From Pelomonas sp965229315 (GTDB lineage Bacteria; Pseudomonadota; Gammaproteobacteria; Burkholderiales; Burkholderiaceae_C), in contig NZ_CBDDJA010000002.1 of NCBI RefSeq assembly GCF_965229315.1, positions 62,001-126,000 on the forward strand: a stretch of DNA of 64,000 nt, given 5' to 3'. The translations under genes were made by a program, and so were the position numbers. Shown piece by piece: positions 41,388-49,286 of this stretch (positions within the stretch are counted from its first letter, which is position 1; each line of letters starts with the position of its first letter). The notes below the pieces were generated by a model. The model ran no database searches. It saw only the letters and a list, made by a program, of their open reading frames with translations, and was not told where the DNA came from.

Positions 41388-42542
41388 TCAGCGCGACGCG
41401 CCGGGATCGGCCTGCGTGACGACCAGCCGCAGCGTCGTGCCGCCGGGGCCGGTGTTCAGCAGTTCGGCCGTGCCGCCGTGCAAGGACATGACGCGCTCGA
41501 CGATGTACAGGCCCAGGCCCAGGCCCAGGCCCAGGCCGCTGCCGTGGGCGCCGCTGCCGTGGCCGCCGCGCGTGAACAGCTGCGGCAGCAGCGTTGCGGG
41601 GATGCCCGCGCCGTGGTCGGTCACGTCGATCAGCAGCGCGGGCGGCTCGTCGCAGTCGCCGATGCGCAGTTGCACGGCAGACCCTGGTGGGCTGAACTTC
41701 AGCGCGTTGGACAGCAGGTTGCGCAGCGCCAGGCGCATCAGGCTCATGTCCATCAGCGCGGTGCGCGTGGGGGTGTCGCGCTGAATCTGGATACGGCCCC
41801 GCTCCTCGGCGGGCATGTCGGCAATGGCCACCGCGACCAGGGTGGCGATGTCCACGTCGTCCCGCTGTATCGGCTCGGGCCTGGCGAGCAAGCACGCGAC
41901 GGCCAGGGTGTTGTCGATGCTGCCCAGCACATCGCACAGCACCCCCTGCGCCCTCAGCACCCGGTCCGACGTGAACCCGTCGCCGCTGGCGCGCAGCGAG
42001 CCCATGGCGCTTTGCAGCGCGGCCGACGCATTGTTCAGGGGCTGCCGCACTTCGTGCGCCAGCACGTCCAGCATCTGCGTGCGCTCCGCCAGCAAGGCCT
42101 GGAGCTGGGCCGCATGGGCCTCGATCTGGACCCGAAGCTGGTTCTCGCGCTGCAGGGCCGCCTGCGTCTCCTTCAGCTCGCTCACGTCGGTGACCTGAAC
42201 CAGGAACCCGCGCACCTCGCCGTCGACGCGGTCGGGGATGTATTCGGCCAGGGATTGGCGCTGGATGCCGCCCGGCCCTGGCACCATGCGCTCGAACACC
42301 TGTCGCTCCCCCGCGAGCGCCTTGAGCATGTAGGGGCGGTTCATCGCGAACAGCTCCGGGCCGAGCAGATCGCGGATCGACGTGCCGAGCAGGCGGTCCG
42401 GGTCGACGCCGAACCAGGCCTCATAGGCACGGTTCGCAAACCGGCAGATCAGGTGGTGGTCCCAGTACGCCAGCATCGACGGCACGCGGTCGACCAGGAG
42501 ACGCATGTGGTAGTCGGCGTCCGAACCAAGATCGTCCGTCAT
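41388..42542 (-). CDS. PAS-domain sensor histidine kinase
   Basis: Soluble sensor kinase of 384 aa with no membrane segment. An N-terminal PAS domain (about 12-130, VPSMLAYWDHHLICRFANRAYEAWFG), a coiled-coil linker, the phospho-accepting H163 (LDVLAHEVRQPLNNA) and an HATPase domain with NLLSNALKFS and DHGAGIP. The G2 box reads GSGLGLGLGLGLY, longer than usual because of an in-frame CCCAGG tandem repeat at 41508-41537. It faces a response regulator 6 bp away. Confidence 0.9.
   Translation of the reverse strand: MTDDLGSDADYHMRLLVDRVPSMLAYWDHHLICRFANRAYEAWFGVDPDRLLGTSIRDLLGPELFAMNRPYMLKALAGERQVFERMVPGPGGIQRQSLAEYIPDRVDGEVRGFLVQVTDVSELKETQAALQRENQLRVQIEAHAAQLQALLAERTQMLDVLAHEVRQPLNNASAALQSAMGSLRASGDGFTSDRVLRAQGVLCDVLGSIDNTLAVACLLARPEPIQRDDVDIATLVAVAIADMPAEERGRIQIQRDTPTRTALMDMSLMRLALRNLLSNALKFSPPGSAVQLRIGDCDEPPALLIDVTDHGAGIPATLLPQLFTRGGHGSGAHGSGLGLGLGLGLYIVERVMSLHGGTAELLNTGPGGTTLRLVVTQADPGASR
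41508..41537. repeat. CCCAGG hexanucleotide microsatellite inside kinase G2 box
   Basis: Four exact CCCAGG units at 41512-41535 plus partial units on both sides. On the coding strand it gives alternating Gly-Leu codons in the ATP-lid glycine motif. Slippage by a unit would add or remove one Gly-Leu pair without shifting frame. Confidence 0.85.
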
Positions 42543-42649
42543 GGGGTCGCTTCAAGAGGCGGTTGACGCCGCCATTCTGAGCGCAATGCGCGGCCCGTGC
42601 GGACTTTCGACGGCCCGGTGGGCCCATGCGCTGAGGCGATGGGGGGGGC

Positions 42650-44176
42650 TCACGCGATCAGGCCAGCCAACGTCCCCGCCGCGAAATGGCCGTCGATGAA
42701 ATCGGCCAGGCCGTCGAAGACGGCGTCCAGCGGGCGCACGCCGGCGTCGAACAGCGCCTGCAGCACGGCCGGCTGCTCGAACAGGCCATGTGCGTACAGG
42801 CCCAGCACCCGGTCGGCCTGCCAGCCCACCGCCTCGCCCGCCGCGTTGCGCAGCGCCACGCGCGGCGCGGGCAGGCCCGGGTGAGGCTGGGTGCGGCCGT
42901 GGCGGATCTCGTAGCCCGCGGCCTGCACGCCGGTGAGCGCCTGCCAGGGCGCATCCAGTTCGTCACTGAAGCGGAACTGCGTGCTGCGCAGCCGCTTGTC
43001 CGGCTCGAACACGGTCACCAGCGGCAGCAGGCCCAGGCCCGGCGCATTGCCGTCCACGCCGTGTGTGTCCACCAGCGCCTCGCCCAGCATCTGCAGCCCG
43101 CCGCAGATGCCCAGCACGCGACCGCGGTGGGTGTTGATGGCGGCGTCGAGCTTCTGCGCGCGCAGCCAGGCGAGGTCGGCTGCGGTGGATTTGCTGCCCG
43201 GCAGAACGATCCAGTCTGCGCCGGCCAGGTCGCGGGGTTCGCGTGCCCAGGACAGCCGCGCGCCGGGCAACTGCCGCAACGGCTGGAACTCGTCGAGGTT
43301 GGAGATGCGCGGGTAGGCGATGACGGCGATGTGCAGGCCGGCGCCGGTGGTCGCGTCGTCGCTCCGGCCGCGCGCCGGGCCGCTCCCAAGGGCGGCCGGG
43401 CCCCCCTGGGGGGCGGCCTGCGTACTCGCGGGCCCGGGGTCGTCATGAATGCCATCCTCCTCCGGCAGGCCGTGGCCGCGCCACATCGGCAGCGTGGCGA
43501 TGGTGGGCACGCCCGTCAGCGCCTGCAGTTGTTCAGGGCCGGGCGCCAGCAGCGCCGCATCGCCGCGGAAGCGGTTCAGCACGAAGCCGCGCACCTGTGC
43601 GCGCACGTCGGCGGGCATGAGCTGGTGCGTGCCGTACAGGTGCGCGAAGGCGCCGCCGCGGTCGATGTCGGTGACCAGCAGGCAGGCCGCGCCCGATGCG
43701 CGCGCGGTGCCCAGGTTCACGTAGTCGCTGGCCGCCAGGTTGATCTCGGCCGGCGAGCCCGCGCCCTCGATGACGACCACGTCGTTCTCGGCCATCAGCG
43801 CGTGCAGCGCGCCTTCGGCACGCGGCCACAGCAGCGCGCTGCGCTGGCGCCACGGCAGGCGCGAGAGTTCGGCGTCCACGTCGCCCAGCACGACGACCTG
43901 GCTGTGCGTGTCGGCCTCGGGCTTGAGCAGCACCGGGTTCATGCGCACCTCGGGCACGCGCCGCGCCGCCAGCGCCTGGAAGTACTGGGCGCTGCCGATC
44001 TCGCCAAGGCGGTCATGCAGGCCCGGGACGACGCGCGCGTTGTTGCTCATGTTCTGGGCCTTGTACGGCGCCACCTTCAGCCCCTGGCGCGCATACCAGC
44101 GGCACAGCGCCGTCGCGAGCCAGCTCTTGCCGGCGCCGCTGGTCGTGCCCAGCACCATCACTGCCTTGGCGGTCAT
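42650..44176 (-). CDS. cobQ: Cobyric acid synthase
   Basis: Glutamine-dependent amidase that converts adenosylcobyrinate diamide to cobyric acid, 508 aa. N-terminal dethiobiotin-synthase-like ATP domain (VLGTTSGAGKSWLATALCRWY, AQNMSNNARV), then a GATase domain with LPGSKSTAADL and catalytic Cys in LGICGGLQMLG. Between the domains, about residues 244-272 are a Pro/Gly/Ala-rich stretch encoded by a degraded copy of the dispersed repeat (43365-43445). It is the last gene of the cobalamin operon and overlaps cobC by 4 nt. Confidence 0.95.
   Translation of the reverse strand: MTAKAVMVLGTTSGAGKSWLATALCRWYARQGLKVAPYKAQNMSNNARVVPGLHDRLGEIGSAQYFQALAARRVPEVRMNPVLLKPEADTHSQVVVLGDVDAELSRLPWRQRSALLWPRAEGALHALMAENDVVVIEGAGSPAEINLAASDYVNLGTARASGAACLLVTDIDRGGAFAHLYGTHQLMPADVRAQVRGFVLNRFRGDAALLAPGPEQLQALTGVPTIATLPMWRGHGLPEEDGIHDDPGPASTQAAPQGGPAALGSGPARGRSDDATTGAGLHIAVIAYPRISNLDEFQPLRQLPGARLSWAREPRDLAGADWIVLPGSKSTAADLAWLRAQKLDAAINTHRGRVLGICGGLQMLGEALVDTHGVDGNAPGLGLLPLVTVFEPDKRLRSTQFRFSDELDAPWQALTGVQAAGYEIRHGRTQPHPGLPAPRVALRNAAGEAVGWQADRVLGLYAHGLFEQPAVLQALFDAGVRPLDAVFDGLADFIDGHFAAGTLAGLIA
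43365..43445 (-). repeat. Dispersed repeat, degraded copy C within cobQ
   Basis: On the minus strand this reads GGCCGCCCCCCAGGGGGGCC followed by CTTGGGAGCGGCCCGGCGC, the same 3' end as copies A and B. The middle hairpin of A and B is missing. It lies in coding sequence at the linker between the two CobQ domains and is translated in frame. Confidence 0.6.
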
Positions 44177-45168
44177 GAGAGTTCGCTTTCGATATCAAGC
44201 AGCGCCTGCTGCAGCGCCCGCTGGCTGCGCGGCGGCTGGGCCGACACGCGCACCCAGCCGGGCAGGCCGAAGGATGCCGCATCGCGCACGCGGATGCCGC
44301 GCTCGCGCAGCCGCGGCGCGATGTCGGGCCGCGGCGGGCGGGCCAGCCAGAAAGGGGTGCAGCTCGGCCGCTGTTCGGTCCAGCCGCACGCGGCGAGCAT
44401 GCCGCGCTGCGTGGCGGCCCACGGGCCCAGTTGCGCGCGGGCGTCGGCCAGCCAGGCCTGCGTGGCGGTGTCATGCCAGTGGCCGAGCATCGCCACGCCC
44501 TCGGCCGACAACACCCAGCTCGGCGCCAGCGACAGCGCATGTGCCCAGGTGTCATCCTGCGCGGGGGCGACCAGGTAGCCCGCGCGCACGCCCGTCAGGC
44601 CCAGCGCCTTGTTGGGGCAGTGCATCTGCCAGGCCGAGGGCGGCAGCGGCGGCGCGGTGCCGTGCAGGCGCAGGGGTTCATAGGCGCGGTCCACCACGAC
44701 CAGGTGCTCGCTCGCCAGCGCCGGCAAGGCCTCGAGGCTCTCGCCGGTCGGGTTGCACGGCTCGCAGCACCACACCAGCGCCGGCACCATCGGGCGGATG
44801 TCCGCCGGGTCGGCATAGGGTTTCACGGCCAGGCCCAGCGCCTGCGCCGCGAGCGCGTAGTCGCCAAAGCCAGGTTGCGGCACCCAGACCTCACGGCGGC
44901 CGGCGAGCATCGCGGCCAGCGTCAGGCGGCGCAGGCCTTCGGCGCCGCCGGCCGTGGGCAGCACGCGCTCGGCGTCCACGCCATGGGCGCGGCCGAGCTG
45001 GCGGCGCAGCGCGCGGTAGGCCGGGTCGGGGTAGGTGCGGCGGTCGGCCTGCTGCACGGCGCTCATCAGCGCAGGCGGCGGGCCCAGCGGGCTGGCGTTG
45101 GTGGAGAAATCGTGTACGGCCGGCGGCCCGTCGTCCGGGCCGCCATGCACGGGCGTCAGGGGCTGCAT
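44173..45168 (-). CDS. cobC: Threonine-phosphate decarboxylase
   Basis: PLP enzyme that makes (R)-1-amino-2-propanol phosphate for the cobalamin nucleotide loop, 331 aa (CobC; CobD in Salmonella naming). It is an aminotransferase-fold protein starting HDFSTNASPLGPPPAL, with CNPTGE, VVDRAYEPL and the PLP lysine in CPNKALGLTGVRAGYLV. Start 45168 precedes the family's N-terminal block. It works with the CbiB homologue encoded just upstream, and overlaps cobQ by ATGA. Confidence 0.92.
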   Translation of the reverse strand: MQPLTPVHGGPDDGPPAVHDFSTNASPLGPPPALMSAVQQADRRTYPDPAYRALRRQLGRAHGVDAERVLPTAGGAEGLRRLTLAAMLAGRREVWVPQPGFGDYALAAQALGLAVKPYADPADIRPMVPALVWCCEPCNPTGESLEALPALASEHLVVVDRAYEPLRLHGTAPPLPPSAWQMHCPNKALGLTGVRAGYLVAPAQDDTWAHALSLAPSWVLSAEGVAMLGHWHDTATQAWLADARAQLGPWAATQRGMLAACGWTEQRPSCTPFWLARPPRPDIAPRLRERGIRVRDAASFGLPGWVRVSAQPPRSQRALQQALLDIESELS

Positions 45169-45173
45169 CGCGT

Positions 45174-46085
45174 TCAGCCCCTGAGCGCCCAGGCCAGCGC
45201 CGCCAGCAGCACCGTGCCGGCGATGACGGCCTGCCGGGCGGCGTTGCATGCGGCGTGCAGGTCGCCCGCCTGGACGGGCCGGCCGGCCGCGTGCAGCGTG
45301 TAGACGCCGGGTTTGCTCAAGCGCACGTGCAGCCGCAGCGCCATCGCGGCCATGGGCCAGCCGCTGTTGGGCGACGGCGTGCGGCGCGCCTCGTGCAGCA
45401 GCGCGCGCAGCGACGGCGGCATCAGCACCAGCGCCGTCAGGCGGGCTGGCAGCCAGGACAGCAGGTCGTCCGCGCGCGCGGCCCATTTGCCGCTCCACTC
45501 GCGCTCGTCCCGGTAGCCCCACATCGCGTCCGCCGTGTTGGCGAAGCGGTAGAGCGCCGCACCCGGCAGGCCGGCGATGGCGAACCAGAACAGCGGCGCG
45601 ATGACGGAGTCGTTCAGGTTCTCGGCCAGCGTCTCGATGGCGGCCTCGCGCACCTCGACCGCGCTGAGTGCCGACGTGTCGCGGCTGACCAAGCGCGACA
45701 GCCGCGCGCGGCCCGCATCCAGAGATTCGGCCAGCGCCGTCTCCACGGCCAGCACCTCGTCGGCCAGCAGCGCCCAGGCCAGCAGCGGCTTCAGCAGCAG
45801 GCCGATCAGTGCCGCGGCGCCGATGAGGCGCAGCGGCGACGCCCAGGGCTGGAGCGCGATCAGCACCCAGCCCTCCAGCCACAGCGCGATGAAGGCCACC
45901 AGGGCCGCGCCCACCAGCCAGGCCAGTGCGCCGGCCATGAAGCCCAGGGCCGGCGGCAGCCGGGTCAGCCTGAACAGGCCGAGATAGCGGCCCATGCCCA
46001 CGACCGGGTGCGCCCAGGTGGGCGGTTCGCCCAGCCGGTCCACCAGCAGGGCCACCCCAATCGCCAGCGGCAGCAGCAGCGCCAT
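45174..46085 (-). CDS. cobD: Adenosylcobinamide-phosphate synthase
   Basis: Integral membrane enzyme that attaches aminopropanol phosphate to cobyric acid, 303 aa (CobD; CbiB in Salmonella). It begins with a membrane segment followed by VDRLGEPPTWAHPVVGMGRYL, with the conserved SRDTSALS, ETLAENLNDSVIAPLFW and YRFANTADAMWGY. It sits 5 bp before cobC, the provider of its co-substrate. Confidence 0.95.
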   Translation of the reverse strand: MALLLPLAIGVALLVDRLGEPPTWAHPVVGMGRYLGLFRLTRLPPALGFMAGALAWLVGAALVAFIALWLEGWVLIALQPWASPLRLIGAAALIGLLLKPLLAWALLADEVLAVETALAESLDAGRARLSRLVSRDTSALSAVEVREAAIETLAENLNDSVIAPLFWFAIAGLPGAALYRFANTADAMWGYRDEREWSGKWAARADDLLSWLPARLTALVLMPPSLRALLHEARRTPSPNSGWPMAAMALRLHVRLSKPGVYTLHAAGRPVQAGDLHAACNAARQAVIAGTVLLAALAWALRG

Positions 46086-46090
46086 GGCCG

Positions 46091-46426
46091 TCACGCCAGC
46101 GGCGGCAGGCGGGCGATGAGGCCGCCCTTGAGCCGCTCGGGCCGGCGGTCCCAGGCGAGCAGGCCGTCGCCGGCTTGCGCATGCTGGGCGGCCACGTCCA
46201 GCAGCGCCTCGACGCTGGCCGCGTCCGCCGCCAGTTGCCCGAACAGGTAGCTGTGCTTGCCCGCGCCCTGCAGCGCCGCCGTGCAACTGCGGCTGCAGGC
46301 CGACATGCAAGCCTGGCCGCGCACGGGCAGCGGCCAGTCGCGCGCCAGCGCCTCGTTCTCGACGGCTTCGAGCAGCGCCCGGCCCTGGCCGTCGGCGCAG
46401 GTGGTGCAGATGGTCAGGGTGTCCAT
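46091..46426 (-). CDS. DUF1636 family cysteine-rich protein
   Basis: Small protein of 111 aa of the DUF1636 (COG5469) type, described as predicted metal-binding. Cysteines are arranged as C-x2-C near the N-terminus (TICTTCADG) and C-x3-C-x3-C in the middle (QACMSACSRSC), resembling thin 2Fe-2S ferredoxin-like proteins. It shares TGATG with the cobO stop and sits inside the cobalamin operon. A role in cobalt or redox handling for corrinoid adenosylation is possible but unproven. Confidence 0.82.
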   Translation of the reverse strand: MDTLTICTTCADGQGRALLEAVENEALARDWPLPVRGQACMSACSRSCTAALQGAGKHSYLFGQLAADAASVEALLDVAAQHAQAGDGLLAWDRRPERLKGGLIARLPPLA

Positions 46427-46995
46427 CAGTCCTCGATGCCGCGCTGCGCCGGCACACCCGCCCGGTAGTGATGCTTGACCATCGTCATCTCCGTCACCGT
46501 GTCCGCCAGCGCGATCAGCTCGGCCGGCGCGCCCCGCCCCGTCAGCACCACGTGCACATGCGAAGGCCGCTCGCGCAGGCAGGCCAGCACCGCGTCCAGC
46601 GACACCCAGCCGTAGCGCAGCGGGTACATGATCTCGTCCAGCACGACGAGGAAATGCTCGCCGCCACGGATGCTGCTCTCGGCGCGCGCCCAGCCTTCGC
46701 GGGCCAGGTCGGCGGAGTGCTCCAGGTCCTTGCTCTTCCACGAGAAGCCGTCGCCCAGGCCGATGATGGGCACGCCCAGTTGCTCGAACACGCGGTGCTC
46801 GCCGAAGCGCGCGCTGGGCACCTTCATGAACTGGTAGACCAGCACCGGCTTGCCGCGGCCATGGGCGCGCAGCGCCAGGCCGAAGGCGGCCGTGCTCTTG
46901 CCCTTGCCATCGCCCGTGTGCACCAGCACCAGGCCGCGGCGCTCGCCGCTGGGGATGACGCGTTCGCGGTCGACCGGGGGTTGTTCGATTTGCAT
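46426..46995 (-). CDS. cobO: Cob(I)yrinic acid a,c-diamide adenosyltransferase
   Basis: ATP:corrinoid adenosyltransferase of the CobA/BtuR/CobO family, 189 aa. Walker-type loop HTGDGKGKSTAAFGLALRA, and downstream VLVYQFMKV, FSWKS, VVLDEIMYPLRYG and HVVLTGRGAP. It installs the adenosyl ligand on corrinoids, both imported and made de novo. It ends in a TGATG overlap with the DUF1636 gene and starts 6 bp after cobB. Confidence 0.95.
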   Translation of the reverse strand: MQIEQPPVDRERVIPSGERRGLVLVHTGDGKGKSTAAFGLALRAHGRGKPVLVYQFMKVPSARFGEHRVFEQLGVPIIGLGDGFSWKSKDLEHSADLAREGWARAESSIRGGEHFLVVLDEIMYPLRYGWVSLDAVLACLRERPSHVHVVLTGRGAPAELIALADTVTEMTMVKHHYRAGVPAQRGIED

Positions 46996-47001
46996 CTGCG
47001 C

Positions 47002-48291
47002 TCAGCCTGCGAAGAAGGCCGCGACGGCCTCGGGGTTGGACGGGAAGTAGTGGTGGATGTAGCTCGCACGCAGCGAGCCGTGCTGGTAGAGCGCCTCGGC
47101 CGTGCGGCCGCCGTTGGGGTTGCTGGCCTGCGCAATGGGGGCGAGCGGCGTGTCCAGCGTCGAGTGGTGGAAGCTGTGGCCGCGCAGCGGGCCCTCGGGC
47201 CAGGCGATGGCCTGCAGGCCGAGCGCCGCCAGGCGCGGCTGCACGCGGGCGTCGCCGGGCAGCACGCCGGCCATGGCATGCGCGCGGCCGTCGACGTCGG
47301 TCAGCGCCTCCAGCAGCGCCAGCATGCCGCCGCATTCGGCCAGCAGCGGCCGGCCCGCCGCCACGTGGGCGGCGAGGGCGGCGAACAGCGTCGGATGGGC
47401 GCGCAACGCGTCGGCGTGCAGCTCGGGGTAGCCGCCCGGCAGCCACAGTGCATCGCAGTCGGGCAGCGCTTCGTGGCGGATGGGCGAGAAGAACGCCAGC
47501 TCGGCGCCCAGCGCCCGCAGTGTGTCCACGTTGGCCGGGTAGATGAAGCCGAAGGCGGCGTCGCGCGCGATGGCGATGCGCCGGCCTTGCAGCAGTCGCG
47601 GCCGCGGCGGTTCGGCGTCGGCCTCGAAGCGCTGGGACTTGAAGGGGAAGCCGGGTCGCAGGGCCGCCTCCCAGGCATCGGCCCAGGCGTTCAGCTGCGC
47701 GTCGAGCGCGGGCTGCTCCAGCGCCTGCACGAGGCCGAGGTGGCGCTCGGGCAGGCTGAGCGCCGCGTCGCGCGGCAAGGCCGCGATCAGCGGCAGGTCG
47801 CGGGGCAGGCCTTCGCCCAGCATGCGGCCGTGCGCGGCGCTGCCCACGCGGTTGGCGATGACGCCGCAGTGGCGCAGTTCGGGCCTGAAGCGCTGCAGGC
47901 CGGTGGCCACCGCCGCGAAGGTCTGGGCCATGGCCGAGGCGTCGATGACGCAGACGACCGGCAGGCCGAAGGCGGCGGCGAGGTCCGCGCTGCTCGGGTC
48001 GCCGTCGAACAGGCCCATGACGCCTTCGACGAGGATGAGGTCGGCCTCGCGCGCCGCGTCGACCAGCAGCGCCTGGCAATGCGCGAAGCCGCCCATGAAC
48101 AGGTCGAGCTGGTAGACCGGGTGGCCGCTGGCGCGTTCGAGGATGGTGGGGTCGAGGAAGTCCGGCCCGGTCTTGAACACGCGCACCCGCTTGCCGCGGC
48201 GCGCCTGGCTGCGCGCGATGGCCGCGGTCACGCTGGTCTTGCCGGAGCCCGACGACGGCGCGCTGATGAAGAGGGCGGGGCAGGCGGTCAT
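47002..48291 (-). CDS. cobB: Cobyrinate a,c-diamide synthase
   Basis: Amidates cobyrinate or hydrogenobyrinate with glutamine and ATP, 429 aa (CobB/CbiA). N-terminal ATP domain (FISAPSSGSGKTSVTAAIA, KTGPDFLDP, LVEGVMGLFDG) and C-terminal GATase domain (LPGGYPELHADAL, PLLAECGGMLALLEAL with the catalytic Cys). Start 48291 opens the P-loop domain. It is the earliest biosynthetic step in this operon, which implies that cobyrinate is made by genes elsewhere or that only partial corrinoids are processed. Confidence 0.95.
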   Translation of the reverse strand: MTACPALFISAPSSGSGKTSVTAAIARSQARRGKRVRVFKTGPDFLDPTILERASGHPVYQLDLFMGGFAHCQALLVDAAREADLILVEGVMGLFDGDPSSADLAAAFGLPVVCVIDASAMAQTFAAVATGLQRFRPELRHCGVIANRVGSAAHGRMLGEGLPRDLPLIAALPRDAALSLPERHLGLVQALEQPALDAQLNAWADAWEAALRPGFPFKSQRFEADAEPPRPRLLQGRRIAIARDAAFGFIYPANVDTLRALGAELAFFSPIRHEALPDCDALWLPGGYPELHADALRAHPTLFAALAAHVAAGRPLLAECGGMLALLEALTDVDGRAHAMAGVLPGDARVQPRLAALGLQAIAWPEGPLRGHSFHHSTLDTPLAPIAQASNPNGGRTAEALYQHGSLRASYIHHYFPSNPEAVAAFFAG

Positions 48292-48361
48292 GGCGCACCC
48301 TTCGCGCTGCGCGCGGTCCCGCCGGGCAGGCGCCGAGCCCCTTCGGGCCGCCGTGCGGAGC

Positions 48362-49120
48362 TCATAGCGGCAGGGCCACCCAGCGGCCTTCGAGCTGCAC
48401 GATGCGCAGGCTGGGCCCGAAGACGCGCCGCAGCGCGTCGTGCAGCGCCGGGTCGGCCGGTTCGCCGGTGTGCACGATGCGGCCATCGGCCATCAGCACG
48501 AGGTGGTCGGCCTGCAGTGCCAGGTGCAGTTCGTGCAGCACGCTGACGACGCTGTGGCCGGCCGCCACGCGCTCGCGCACCAGTGCCATCCATTCGGCCT
48601 GGTGCGGCGGGTCCAGGTGGGCCAGCGGCTCGTCCATCAGCGTCAGCGGCGCCTGCACGGCGAGTGCCCGGGCGAGCAGCACGCGCTGGCGTTCGCCGCC
48701 GGACAGCGAGCCCAGGCGGCGTTCGCGCCAGGCCCAGCTCTGCGTCGCCTCCATCGCCACCCGTGCGGCGTCGTGGTCGGCCGCAGTGGGCGGCACGAGC
48801 CAGGGGCGGTGCGGCAGGCGGCCCAGCAGCACCACGTCCAGCGCGGTCAGGTCGTCGGCGCCGGTCTCCTGCTGGCCCATCCAGGCGAGCTGGCGGGCAC
48901 GTTCGCGCGGCGGCCATGCGTGCAGCGGCCGGCCGGCCAGCGTCGTCTCGCCGTCGCAGCGCTGCAGGCCGGCGATGGCGCGCAGCAGCGTGGACTTGCC
49001 CGCGCCGTTGGGGCCGACGATGGCCGTCCAGCGGCCCTGCGCAATGCTCAGGTCGATGTCGCGGATGAGGTCGCGCCCGTCGATGCGCACGCGCGTGATG
49101 CGGGCGTACAGCGCAGTCAT
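48362..49120 (-). CDS. btuD: Cobalamin ABC transporter ATP-binding protein, BtuD-like
   Basis: ATPase of the FecCD/BtuCD importer class, 252 aa. Walker A at 36-44 (GPNGAGKST), Q-loop MGQQE, signature LSGGERQRVLLARAL, Walker B LTLMDEPLAHLD, H-loop VLHELHLAL. Riboswitch-led context and the adjacent BtuC/BtuF homologues point to B12 or cobinamide transport. The 5' side holds the dispersed repeat copy B, which separates it from the permease gene. Confidence 0.9.
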   Translation of the reverse strand: MTALYARITRVRIDGRDLIRDIDLSIAQGRWTAIVGPNGAGKSTLLRAIAGLQRCDGETTLAGRPLHAWPPRERARQLAWMGQQETGADDLTALDVVLLGRLPHRPWLVPPTAADHDAARVAMEATQSWAWRERRLGSLSGGERQRVLLARALAVQAPLTLMDEPLAHLDPPHQAEWMALVRERVAAGHSVVSVLHELHLALQADHLVLMADGRIVHTGEPADPALHDALRRVFGPSLRIVQLEGRWVALPL

Positions 49121-49140
49121 GTCGGTTGCTTTCGCATGAA

Positions 49141-49286
49141 TCCTGCGGGCCGAGCGCCGGGCCGCTCCCAAGCCGGTCCGCGCTGGCGATGGGCTTGCGG
49201 CTCCATGCCGCAAGCATCGCCACCCCCTCGAGGGACCGACCGGGCATGCGCGCGTGCAGCGCCGCAGGGCTGGGCGAGGGGCCTCA
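49141..49286 (-). repeat. Structured dispersed repeat, copy B
   Basis: Inverted relative to copy A at 30138-30266. On the minus strand it starts at TGAGGCCCCTCG, which is the btuC stop codon, and ends CTTGGGAGCGGCCCGGCGC plus TCGGCCCGC just before btuD. Stems in plus coordinates: CGGTCC 49174-49179 with GGACCG 49233-49238; GGCGATG 49185-49191 with CATCGCC 49215-49221; TTGCGGC 49195-49201 with GCCGCAA 49207-49213. The innermost stem differs from copy A at two base pairs on both sides, so pairing is kept. Confidence 0.8.

Noticed and set aside
43740..46250. 836-codon plus-strand frame across the cob genes
   Set aside because: Arg/Pro/Ala-rich filler opposite cobC, cobD and part of cobQ; no recognisable motif.
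46468..48546. 692-codon plus-strand frame across cobO/cobB
   Set aside because: Composition is antisense-like and the opposite strand encodes well-defined CobO and CobB.
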